The translations under genes and the position numbers were made by a program. A DNA stretch of 5,125 nucleotides, taken from assembly GCA_963725415.1 (NCBI GenBank), contig CAVRZY010000259.1, forward strand, positions 1 through 5,125, written 5' to 3'. This stretch comes from CAVRZY01 sp963725415 (GTDB lineage: Bacteria > Acidobacteriota > Terriglobia > Bryobacterales > Bryobacteraceae). Every line of letters starts with the position of its first letter. Within the stretch, counting starts at the first letter, position 1. The notes below the pieces were generated by a model. That model saw nothing but the letters and a program-made list of their open reading frames with translations. It was not told where the DNA came from and made no database searches. Shown in pieces: positions 1 to 5,119 of the stretch.

Positions 1-774
1 CCGCACCGCCGACCGCAGGCCCTTCCCACCGTCGATGATCACCAGAATCCCTTGCGCGACGTCCAGGCCACGGGCGAACAACGACCGCAAGAAACTCGAC
101 ACCACCGTCGCGTTCTCCGTGTCCGTCTCGATGAACCCCAACAGGCGCTTCTCCCCAGCCATCGTGATCCCCAAGGCGATCACCATCGTCGCCTCGGCAA
201 ACGTTTTCCCATCCAGAAAGAGGGCGACATAGTCCTCGCCAGAGAGGTCCCGTTCCTGGAACGCCTTCAGATGTGCCGCGCTGGCCGCGACAAACGACCG
301 CGACACCGACGAACCCGACAAGCCAATCGCACCGGGCACAGCGGCGGCCGCCCGCTCGTAGTTGCCACAGGAAATCCCATACAGCACCTGGCGCAGAAGC
401 TGGTCATTCACCTCGCCGCGGCCACCGTGGAGCTGCTGATAACTGCACAAGGGAATCTCGCCGTCCGCGCCCCGCACACGCGGGACGCGAATCCTCCGCC
501 GTTGCCCGCCGATCCGCACACTCCCCGGGTTGATGCCGTGCCGACAGCCCGCCTGCTCGCTGGTCTTCCGGGCATGCCGGAGACCCGCCAGCTCTTCAAC
601 CTCCGCTTCCAGCGTCTCCTGCACGTGCAACAGACCCAAGGGAATCAACTGCTGGATCACCGCCACCTTCGTGTTCAGATCCGCGGCGGCAAACGCTGCC
701 CGATCCATGACTTTCACCGTCCCCAGCCGACGAGATTTCTTGCGTCGACCAGTCGATCTGTTTAGCTTCCTCAC
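1..774 (-). CDS. IS256-family (mutator-type) transposase, C-terminus outside window
   Basis: This DDE transposase moves its own IS by cutting and joining the element ends. It is read from a GTG at 774-772 and stays open for 258 codons to the window edge, so the C-terminal part is missing. The first 20 or so residues are strongly basic (RKLNRSTGRRKKSRR). A conserved middle region follows (GINPGSVRIGGQRRRIRVPR, about 75-95). The catalytic domain has the first acidic residue at about D188 in FLDGKTFAEATMVIALG and the second at about D248 in VIIDGGKGLRSAV. The catalytic Glu would lie beyond the edge. The stretch LGFIETDTENATVVSSFLRS between them is typical of mutator-type transposases. The GTG start is chosen for its AAGGAGG eight bases upstream; an internal ATG at 708 is the alternative. 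The frame has no stops or shifts, unlike the IS21 next to it. A long antisense frame at 52-765 is only its shadow. Confidence 0.93.
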   Translation of the reverse strand, partial: MRKLNRSTGRRKKSRRLGTVKVMDRAAFAAADLNTKVAVIQQLIPLGLLHVQETLEAEVEELAGLRHARKTSEQAGCRHGINPGSVRIGGQRRRIRVPRVRGADGEIPLCSYQQLHGGRGEVNDQLLRQVLYGISCGNYERAAAAVPGAIGLSGSSVSRSFVAASAAHLKAFQERDLSGEDYVALFLDGKTFAEATMVIALGITMAGEKRLLGFIETDTENATVVSSFLRSLFARGLDVAQGILVIIDGGKGLRSAVR

Positions 775-782
775 GGATGGCT

Positions 783-789
783 CCTCCTT
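783..789 (-). promoter_or_regulatory. Shine-Dalgarno of the IS256 transposase
   Basis: The minus strand reads AAGGAGG here, eight bases before the GTG at 774-772. It is a near-perfect anti-16S match at ideal spacing, and it decides the GTG start over the ATG at 708. Confidence 0.85.
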
Positions 790-833
790 CCGGTGTTCTC
801 TCGAACTCGTGTCAAGCTCAAGAAAACACAGGG

Positions 834-849
834 GTTGGAGCCGTCCAAC
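834..849. repeat. Small perfect hairpin near the IS256 end
   Basis: GTTGGA (834-839) and TCCAAC (844-849) are exact reverse complements around a four-base loop GCCG. The hairpin sits about 60 bp upstream of the transposase start, close to the inferred element end. IS elements often carry structures at their ends that block read-through transcription from outside, so this could have that role. It could also be part of the terminal repeat or chance, because the stem is only 6 bp. Confidence 0.4.
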
Positions 850-1214
850 TTTCAACTAACAACGGGATACCGCCGACCTGCAGAACCAAACGATTGACTT
901 CGCCGGCGACATCCTTGCCCGCAGATTGCCTCCCGCAGAAGTGATGGATTTGCTGAACTCAAGTATCGTGTTTGGAGACAGGTCCAATGAATTCTGGCCT
1001 CCGCCACAGTGTCTGCTACAAATTGAATTCTTTTATGCGGAGCCGCGTCCCTGCGTCTCTTTCGATCATATGGAAAACTACCGGCACCCTCCAGTTGAGG
1101 AATCGGATGTCGTCCGCAGAGTGCGCTGGGTAATCGATGCTTTAAGACTTAAACTGCCAAATGGCCTTTCCACGAGTGAGATATTCTTGTCTCAGAAGTT
1201 TGCACCGTTCGATC

Positions 1215-1244
1215 TGGTAATCGGCGAGCAAAATGGGCCCACCT
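1215..1244 (+). repeat. IS21 terminal inverted repeat, istB-side end
   Basis: It begins TGGTAATCGGCGAGCAAAA and pairs with the reverse complement of 3760-3789 over 30 bases with one mismatch (T at 1234 against C in the partner). The two bases just outside (TC at 1213-1214) also match their counterparts. Such ends are the IstA binding and cleavage sites. Confidence 0.93.
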
Positions 1245-1270
1245 CGGCACGCAATTCGGACCCACCGGGG
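1223..1270 (+). repeat. IS21 subterminal direct repeats, istB-side end
   Basis: Two about 25-bp units lie in tandem, 1223-1247 and 1246-1270. They share the pattern GGCnnGCAA...GGnCCCACC...GG with 17 of 25 positions identical. The first lies inside the terminal inverted repeat. Repeated transposase-binding sites of this kind near each end are characteristic of IS21-family elements. Confidence 0.7.
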
Positions 1271-1281
1271 TCATAGTATAA

Positions 1282-1300
1282 GCCGCCTTCGTCTGGCGGC
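1282..1300 (-). terminator. Hairpin downstream of istB, possible weak terminator
   Basis: GCCGCC (1282-1287) and GGCGGC (1295-1300) form a perfect 6-bp GC stem with a seven-base loop. It lies about 10 bases past the istB stop on the transcribed strand. The following bases (TTATACTATG) have no proper U tract, so intrinsic termination would be weak. It may instead be a structural element of the IS end. Confidence 0.4.
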
Positions 1301-1310
1301 GTAAGGGGGG

Positions 1311-2117
1311 TCAGTTCGCCTTCCTGTCTCCGCTGGTTTTTGCTTCGCCGGTTGCCTTGGCCTTCTTGCCGGCCTTGACCGATTCCCGGAAGCGGTAGCT
1401 CTCGCCGTTCATCTCGAAGATGTGGCAGCGGTGCGTCAGGCGGTCCAGCAGGGCCGCCGTCATCCGCTCGCCCTGGAAGACCTGCCCCCAGTCGCTGAAG
1501 GCCAGGTTGCTGGTGATCAGCAGGCTGGCCCGCTCGTAGCGGTCGGCGAAGACCTGGAACAGCAGTTCCGCCCCGGTCCGGCTGAAGGACAGGTAGCCCA
1601 GCTCATCGCAGATCAGCAGGTCGGTCTTGTCCAGTTGGGTCAGCAGGCGATCCAGATGGTATTGCTTCTGGGCCTCCTCCAACTGGTTGACCAAGCCCGG
1701 CGGCCGTGAAGAACCGCACCCGCCGGCCTTGCCGGCAGGCGGCCAGGCCCAAGGCGATGGCCAGGTGCGTCTTGCCCGTGCCGGCATTGCCGATCAGGCA
1801 GGCAGTTGAAGTGCTGGTCGATCCACTCCCCGCGGGCCAGTTCCAGGACCTTCTGCTTGTTCAAGCTGGGCATGAGGCTGAAGTCGTAGGTGTCGAGGTC
1901 CTTGATCACGGGGAAGCCGGCCTGCTTGATGCGGGCCTTCAGGGCGTTGGCCGACCGGGCCGCCACCTCCAGTTCCGTCAGTCGCAGCAGGTACTGCTCG
2001 TAGTCCTCGTTGGCGGCCGATGCCTCGCGGGCCAGCTTGCTCGAACTCGGCGCAGATCGTGGGCAGGCGCAAGTGCTTGAGATTGATCTTCAGCAGCATG
2101 GTCTGGGTCTCAGGCAT
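1311..2117 (-). pseudogene. istB: IS21 IstB, AAA+ ATPase transposition helper, three +1 frameshifts
   Basis: IstB is the ATPase that selects target DNA and delivers it to the IstA transposase. The gene starts at ATG 2117 with AGGAG nine bases upstream and ends at TGA 1311. Its protein is spread over three frames and becomes continuous if one extra base is removed near 2039, 1801 and 1694. The repaired protein is 267 aa, normal for the family. Landmarks are the N-terminal MPETQTMLLKINLKHLRLP, then VAARSANALKARIKQAGFP (about 51-69), Walker A GNAGTGKTH at about 109-117, Walker B LLICDELGY with D170 and E171, and the C-terminal motif THRCHIFEMNGESYRFRES. The longest clean piece, from 1693 down to 1311, contains Walker B but not Walker A, so no single frame would make an active ATPase. 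Conservation outside the shifts is excellent and I see no nonsense substitution. That suggests very recent damage or sequencing error rather than old decay. Confidence 0.92.
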
Positions 2118-3649
2118 AGGCAGGTTCTCCTGTCGAAAGAAGTTGGTTGAAGCGGCTCAGGTCCGGCGGTGGGACCTGGACGTGCGGGGCAACAAGCCCG
2201 GTGGCCCCGGTTTCGATCCGAACCGGACGGCTGGCAGGCGAAGGGCCAGGCGTTCGGTCTGGCTGCGGATCAGACTCGGCATCCAGCAGACCCTTGGAAC
2301 AGCAGTATGCGATGGCCTGCTGCGACTCTGGTCAGCGGATGCTCGGCCAACAGTTGCAGCACGCGGATGTACTGCCGGCTGCCGGCGTGTGCGCCATGGC
2401 GTTCTTCCAGGGCTGTCCGCAGGTCGAGGAACGCGGGCGAGCAGCTGCCAGTTGCGATACACGCCGCTGTGGTCCAAAGCCCCCGGCCGCCGGCCCAGCG
2501 TCGACCAGGTAGTGCAGCGGGTCCAGGATCTGCTGGCTCCGGCCGTAACAGCGCGGGTGCCGGGCAATCACCTGGTGCGCCGGCGACGATCTCCACGCGG
2601 TCCACGTAGCGCCTTGACGGTCACCGCCTGGAAGGCCCAGCGCCGCGGCACGCTGTAGCGGTTGCGAGTCGAAGGCGACCGTCTGGTACTTGTCCACCTT
2701 CTTCGGCTCCTGGATGCACGGGTCGAAGGCGTGCGGTCGGCAGAGCCAGGGCCGCTGCCCGGTCCAGTGCGAAGCGCTGGCCGATGGTCTGAGTCTGCCC
2801 GGCGCAGGTCCGGTCCAGTTCGGCCAGGCAGCAGCGGCCGCAGGTGGGCATTCAGGTCGTCGTGGTCCTGGACCTTCGGCACCGGAGTAGCACCAGCGAC
2901 GCTGGAGGTCGTAGACCCTGTGCTCGACGTCGGGCTTCTCGGTAGCGGCCGCCGGCATGCAGAACAGCGGCTCAAAGCGCGTAGTGGCTGGCCAGGGCGG
3001 CGTAGCGGGCGTTCAACTGTCGCTCCCGGCCCCGCAGGATGCCGATGGCCACGGTCTTCGGATTGTCCCACCAGACCTCCCGGGCCACGCAGCCGAAGAA
3101 CTCGAAGGCCGCCACCATGCCGGCCAGGATCGCCTCGATCCGCTCGGTGGGCAGGGCGATGGCAAAGGCGAAGTTGGAGAAGCTCCAGGTAGGAATCAGC
3201 ACCGGCACCTGACGCCGGCCGTCGGGGAAGTCGGCATAGATGTGGCCGAAGTCCAGCCTCCAGCCGCTGGCCCGGCTCGTGGGACAGCGGGATGAACGTC
3301 ATCTCGTGCCGCTGGCGATGGCCGGCCGATGTACCGCCGGACCTGGTCGTAGCCGCCGGCGTAGCCCTGCTCGTCCCGCAGCCGCCGGAAGACCTGCAGC
3401 CGCCGTGTGCCGCTGCTTGGGCGGGGCCAGCTCGTCGTCAGCCAGGATCTGGTCGATCGATCGCCTTGAACGCGCCCGAGCTTGGGGGCTTGGGCCTCCT
3501 TCGTCCGGGTGTACGGCTGCGGCTCAGGACTGGCCAGGGCGTCCCGGACCTTCCGCCGGGAATGATGGAACGTTCCGGGCGATGGCCCGGATGCTCATGC
3601 CGTCGCGATGTGCTCGCCGAATGACTCCGTAATCTTCCACCGTCAGCAT
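2110..3649 (-). pseudogene. istA: IS21 IstA, DDE transposase, about 16 +1 frameshifts
   Basis: IstA cuts and joins the IS21 ends with help from IstB. The gene starts at ATG 3649, with GGGAGG five bases upstream, and ends at TGA 2110. The protein is recoverable only by switching frame repeatedly. Single extra bases lie near 3574, 3476, 3458, 3399, 3321, 3254, 2978, 2892, 2837, 2735, 2665, 2610, 2575, 2502, 2436 and 2324. Removing 16 bases from 1540 gives exactly 508 codons (507 aa), the usual family size. Repaired landmarks are: an N-terminal helix-turn-helix region (MSIRAIARTFHHSRRKVRDA, about 18-37); first catalytic Asp in EADFGHIYADFPDG (about D131); second in REVWWDNPKTVA (about D193); Glu in KPDVEHRVYDLQRRW (about E240); then VDKYQTVAFDS and the C-terminal PHVQVPPPDLSRFNQLL. 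The longest uninterrupted stretch, 3253 to about 2979, spans both Asp residues. No in-frame stop or missing block remains after repair. As written the gene cannot give a functional transposase. Confidence 0.92.
2127..2131 (-). promoter_or_regulatory. istB ribosome binding site inside the end of istA
   Basis: The minus strand reads AGGAG nine bases before the istB ATG at 2117. The site lies within the last codons of istA, whose TGA (2112-2110) overlaps the start region of istB. This arrangement favours translational coupling of the helper to the transposase. Confidence 0.75.
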
Positions 3650-3654
3650 CCTTG

Positions 3655-3660
3655 CCTCCC
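3655..3660 (-). promoter_or_regulatory. istA ribosome binding site
   Basis: The minus strand reads GGGAGG here, five bases before the ATG at 3649-3647. It supports this ATG as the IstA start, which also gives the expected N-terminal sequence MLTVEDYGVIRRAHRDGMS. Confidence 0.7.
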
Positions 3661-3721
3661 TGGCCGTCGGGCCGTCCTGGGCGTTCTTGCCCATGACAGT
3701 ACCCGACCAGCCTGGAGGCTG

Positions 3722-3781
3722 CTGGGGTGGGTCCAGATTACGTGCCGATCATCCCCCCAAGGTGGGCCCGTTTTGCTCGCC
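3722..3781 (-). repeat. IS21 subterminal repeats, istA-side end
   Basis: On the minus strand, units at 3781-3757 and 3746-3722 share GGCnnGnAA...GGnCCCACC with each other and with the two units at the opposite end. The gap between units is about 10 bp here, while at the istB side they abut. The site lies upstream of istA, so transposase binding could also repress its transcription. That regulatory role is inference. Confidence 0.65.
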
Positions 3782-3789
3782 GATTACCA
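3760..3789 (-). repeat. IS21 terminal inverted repeat, istA-side end
   Basis: Read on the minus strand it begins TGGTAATCGGCGAGCAAAA and matches 1215-1244 at 29 of 30 positions. The element ends at the A of ...GATTACCA (3789). The bases beyond (GACGG) do not repeat the left flank. Confidence 0.93.
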
Positions 3790-4020
3790 GACGGGGAGAG
3801 GCTATGTCATCCGTGCCGAGGTGTGTGTCAGCGCAAGGAGTTTGTCTCAAGACTTGTTTGGTGTGCGGGGTAGTGGTCTTCTCGTGACTAAGCGAGGGTT
3901 GACTGTGGGGGGAACAGCTGAGTCACGAGATTCGGGCGGACGACAGTGAGCTTCACGTGTTTTCCGCCGGCGGTATGAATTTCCCGATTTAGTGGACACA
4001 TCGAGAAGATAGGGTTTATA
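3790..4020. other. Intervening sequence between IS21 and IS630; no gene recognised
   Basis: About 230 bp separate the two elements. A plus-strand frame runs through to a TGA near 3949, but it begins inside the IS21, has no start or ribosome site of its own and its protein (for example RGYVIRAEVCVSARSLSQ) resembles nothing I know. On the minus strand, TGTCCACTAAATCGGG at 3985-4000 reads like the tip of another IS (an IS3-like end), but I see no partner repeat. The stretch is probably leftover non-coding or IS debris. Confidence 0.4.
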
Positions 4021-4021
4021 A

Positions 4022-4048
4022 TATTTTTTAGTTGACATCTTACTAATA
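4022..4048 (+). repeat. IS630 left terminal inverted repeat
   Basis: It agrees with the reverse complement of 5099-5125 at 21 of 27 positions. The shared core is TTGACAT (4032-4038), then TAC and AATA. Its AT-richness contrasts with the GC-rich surroundings. The core contains the -35 box of the transposase promoter. Confidence 0.75.
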
Positions 4049-4060
4049 TATCGGTACGAT
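4032..4060 (+). promoter_or_regulatory. Sigma70-type promoter of the IS630 transposase
   Basis: A perfect -35 box TTGACA (4032-4037) is followed, after a 17-base spacer, by TACGAT (4055-4060), a four-of-six match to the -10 consensus. The transposase ATG lies 23 bases further on. The -35 box is inside the left terminal repeat, so transposase bound to the end could block its own promoter. Autoregulation is inference. Confidence 0.65.
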
Positions 4061-4083
4061 CTCTCTTGAAGAGGGGAGAGATC

Positions 4084-4599
4084 ATGGCCAGACCGAAGGA
4101 GTTGATCCATGAGCAATTAGTTGCTCAGGCCCGGGAGGAGTTGCGCAAGCGACCGGGTCAGAAATTGGGGGTGCGGCTGCAAGCGATTGTCAGCTGCCTT
4201 GATCATTCGATCACGGAGGTGAGCTCCGTGCTGGGAGTCACGCGACAGACGGTCACACGCTGGATCACGAGGTTTCAGCAGGCCGGGGTGGTGGGGCTTG
4301 CCGACCACGCCAAGGGCCACGCTCCCGCCAAGCTGAACGCGGCGCAGCAGACGGAGATTGCCCAATGGTTGTCGGAGGGGCGTAATCGCCGGGGGCAACC
4401 GGTCCATTGGACGCTGGCGCTGTTGGCGGGCGAGATCAAGGCCGCGTGGGGTGTTCGCATCACCGCGATGCCCCTTTGGCGGCATCTGCGCCGGATGGGG
4501 TTTCGATTGAAAGTGCCCCGACCGGTTCATGCGGCGGCTGACCCGGCGAAGCAGGCGGCGTTTAAAAAAAATGGCGGAGTTGGCCGCGGAGGCTTTTGA
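4084..4599 (+). CDS. IS630-family transposase, N-terminal half (ORF A)
   Basis: This is the DNA-binding half of a Tc1/mariner-like transposase. The ATG at 4084 is preceded by a purine-rich ribosome site (GAGGGGAGAG, 4071-4080); an in-frame TTG at 4066 is less likely. A helix-turn-helix spans about residues 43-64 (ITEVSSVLGVTRQTVTRWITRF). The linker-like segment ARPAKL-type sequence follows at about 75-80, then a second winged-helix-like region at about 95-150 (HWTLALLAGEIKAAWGVRI, LWRHLRRMGFRLKV). The frame meets TTT and eight A at 4561-4571, where family homology moves to the +1 frame. The final residues after the run (NGGVGRGGF) are out-of-frame read-through to the TGA at 4597-4599. On its own this product would bind the IS ends without catalysis and might act as a repressor, which is inference. 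Confidence 0.85.
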   Translation: MARPKELIHEQLVAQAREELRKRPGQKLGVRLQAIVSCLDHSITEVSSVLGVTRQTVTRWITRFQQAGVVGLADHAKGHAPAKLNAAQQTEIAQWLSEGRNRRGQPVHWTLALLAGEIKAAWGVRITAMPLWRHLRRMGFRLKVPRPVHAAADPAKQAAFKKNGGVGRGGF

Positions 4600-5119
4600 T
4601 CAACGTAGTCCGCGCATCGTTTTCTTCGATGAGGGCCGTTTTGGCCTGAAAGCGACCGTCGGCCGGTGCTGGGCGCGGCGGGGGATGGTTCCCAAAGTGG
4701 TGGTTCGTCCGGGGTATCTCAATTTCTACATCTACAGCGCGGTCGACCCTCGAACCGGAGAAGACTTCACCCTTTTTCTGCCGGCGGTGAACACAGAGAT
4801 GATGAATCTCTATCTGGAACACTTGGCGGTGGCGTACCCGGAGGAGCCTGTGGTGCTGATTCTGGACCAGGCGGGATGGCATCGCTCAGCGGAGCTTCGG
4901 GTACCCCCGGGGATTTATCTGGAGTACCTTCCCGCCTACTCTCCCGAGCTCAATCCGGTGGAGCGACTCTGGCGCTGGCTTCGGCAGCACGTGTGTCGCA
5001 ACCGGATATTTGGGAGTCTGGAGGAGCTGATGGACGCCCTGACTGTAGAGTTCCAGCGCCTTTCTCGACTGACCCTTGCGTCGTTGTGCGCGTGCAGTTA
5101 TTTGTATAATGTCAAATAA
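4529..5119 (+). CDS. IS630-family transposase, C-terminal catalytic half (ORF B)
   Basis: This is the DDE catalytic domain. The first ATG of this frame is 4529, but family-like sequence starts only at MAELAAEAF (4571), directly after the A run; upstream codons (MRRLTRRSRRRLKK) are a shadow of ORF A. There is no ribosome site at either ATG, so the half is presumably made only by fusion to ORF A. Removing one A gives a fused protein of 344 aa, the normal length. The triad in fused numbering is D182 (IVFFDEGRFGL), D261 (VLILDQAGWH) and E293 (YSPELNPVERLW), all intact. The frame ends at TAA 5117-5119, inside the right terminal repeat. The shift is either a real slippage signal or a one-base homopolymer error. 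Confidence 0.85.
   Translation: MRRLTRRSRRRLKKMAELAAEAFDQRSPRIVFFDEGRFGLKATVGRCWARRGMVPKVVVRPGYLNFYIYSAVDPRTGEDFTLFLPAVNTEMMNLYLEHLAVAYPEEPVVLILDQAGWHRSAELRVPPGIYLEYLPAYSPELNPVERLWRWLRQHVCRNRIFGSLEELMDALTVEFQRLSRLTLASLCACSYLYNVK
4561..4571 (+). other. Slippery run TTT-A8 at the ORF A/ORF B junction
   Basis: TTT (4561-4563) is followed by eight A (4564-4571) and then TGGCG. ORF A reads TTT AAA AAA AAT, and ORF B continues from ATG at 4571-4573. The two frames join perfectly when one A is dropped from the transcript, or by a +1 shift. Long A runs promote transcriptional slippage, which some IS families use to express a fusion transposase. The same run is also a classic site for sequencing or replication indels. 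Confidence 0.6.

Larger units (their letters stand above)
1..862 (-). mobile_element. IS256-family insertion sequence, partial (promoter-proximal end)
   Basis: The element is identified by its transposase, which fills 1-774 on the minus strand. The remaining sequence up to about 862 is its 5' untranslated end. The outer boundary is estimated: the plus-strand frame of the neighbouring gene fragment opens just after a TAA at 857-859, and the composition changes there. The other end, the C-terminal part of the transposase and the second inverted repeat lie left of the window, so neither the inverted repeats nor the target duplication can be tested. The boundary is uncertain by a few tens of bases. 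Confidence 0.75.
860..1276 (+). pseudogene. Fragment of an unrecognised gene, truncated by an IS at both ends
   Basis: The plus-strand frame is open from just after a TAA at 857-859 to the TAG at 1274-1276. The protein reads as ordinary soluble sequence with many aromatic and charged residues (for example QCLLQIEFFYAEPRPCVSF and SDVVRRVRWVIDALRLKL). Codon use is less GC-rich than in the flanking IS genes, which supports a real former gene. I do not recognise the family. I see no signal peptide, membrane segment or catalytic motif. Possible starts are TTG 926, GTG 941 and ATG 944, but none has a convincing Shine-Dalgarno and sense-like sequence continues upstream to the IS256 border, so the N-terminus was probably removed by that insertion. 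The IS21 element begins at 1215, so the last 19 codons (from VIGEQNG to the stop) are IS sequence and the native C-terminus is lost. The sequence right of the IS21 does not obviously continue the protein. Confidence 0.6.
1215..3789 (-). mobile_element. IS21-family insertion sequence, full length, genes multiply frameshifted
   Basis: The 2575-bp element is bounded by 30-bp inverted repeats with 29 identities. Its tips read 5'-TG and CA-3', the usual IS21-family termini. Inside the tips, both ends carry a second related subterminal repeat, another family trait. Two genes run on the minus strand in the family order, istA (transposase) then istB (AAA+ helper), with overlapping stop and start. Both are broken by single-base insertions. 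The flanks, ...TTCGATC on the left and GACGGGG... on the right, show no 4-8 bp target duplication. That suggests this copy was joined to its present neighbours by recombination or a flanking deletion after insertion, or that its boundary sequence contains errors. Confidence 0.93.

Noticed and set aside
52..765. 237-codon plus-strand open frame
   Set aside because: It is antisense to the IS256 transposase, whose minus-strand frame carries clear family motifs, a start and a Shine-Dalgarno. The plus-strand protein is Arg/His/Pro-rich shadow sequence.
810..815. Minus-strand TTGACA as the -35 box of the IS256 transposase promoter
   Set aside because: No acceptable -10 hexamer lies 15-19 bases downstream, so a promoter is not supported here.
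1311..1787. 158-aa frame as a complete short ATP-binding protein
   Set aside because: The first 31 residues (MPARARRTWPSPW...) are out-of-frame reading of the Walker A region. Only the part from LVNQLEEAQ onward is IstB, so this is the 3' piece of a broken istB.
2332..2958. 208-codon minus-strand frame inside istA as an independent gene
   Set aside because: Only its first part (AAATEKPDVEHRVYDLQRRW) is real IstA. After the shift near 2892 it mostly runs out of frame, agreeing with IstA only in short patches.
2020..3192. Long plus-strand open frames (2020-2658, 2662-3192) across the IS21
   Set aside because: They are GC-driven antisense shadows of the frameshifted istA. They have no family motifs and are rich in Arg, Pro and Gly.
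3708..3721. CAGCCT-GG-AGGCTG palindrome upstream of istA as an operator or terminator
   Set aside because: The two-base gap makes a stable hairpin unlikely and there is no U tract. It may be chance in GC-rich DNA.
1215..3789. Recoded or edited gene system explaining the repeated +1 shifts
   Set aside because: The shift sites share no consistent slippery motif or stop-codon context, and neighbouring genes read normally. Error or damage in this copy is simpler; kept only as a question in the findings.
3608..3949. 113-codon plus-strand frame across the IS21 right end
   Set aside because: It starts antisense to the istA leader, crosses the inverted repeat and has no ribosome site or recognisable domain.
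3847..4116. 89-codon minus-strand frame upstream of the IS630 transposase
   Set aside because: It overlaps the IS630 promoter, terminal repeat and start antisense, and it has no ribosome site or family resemblance.
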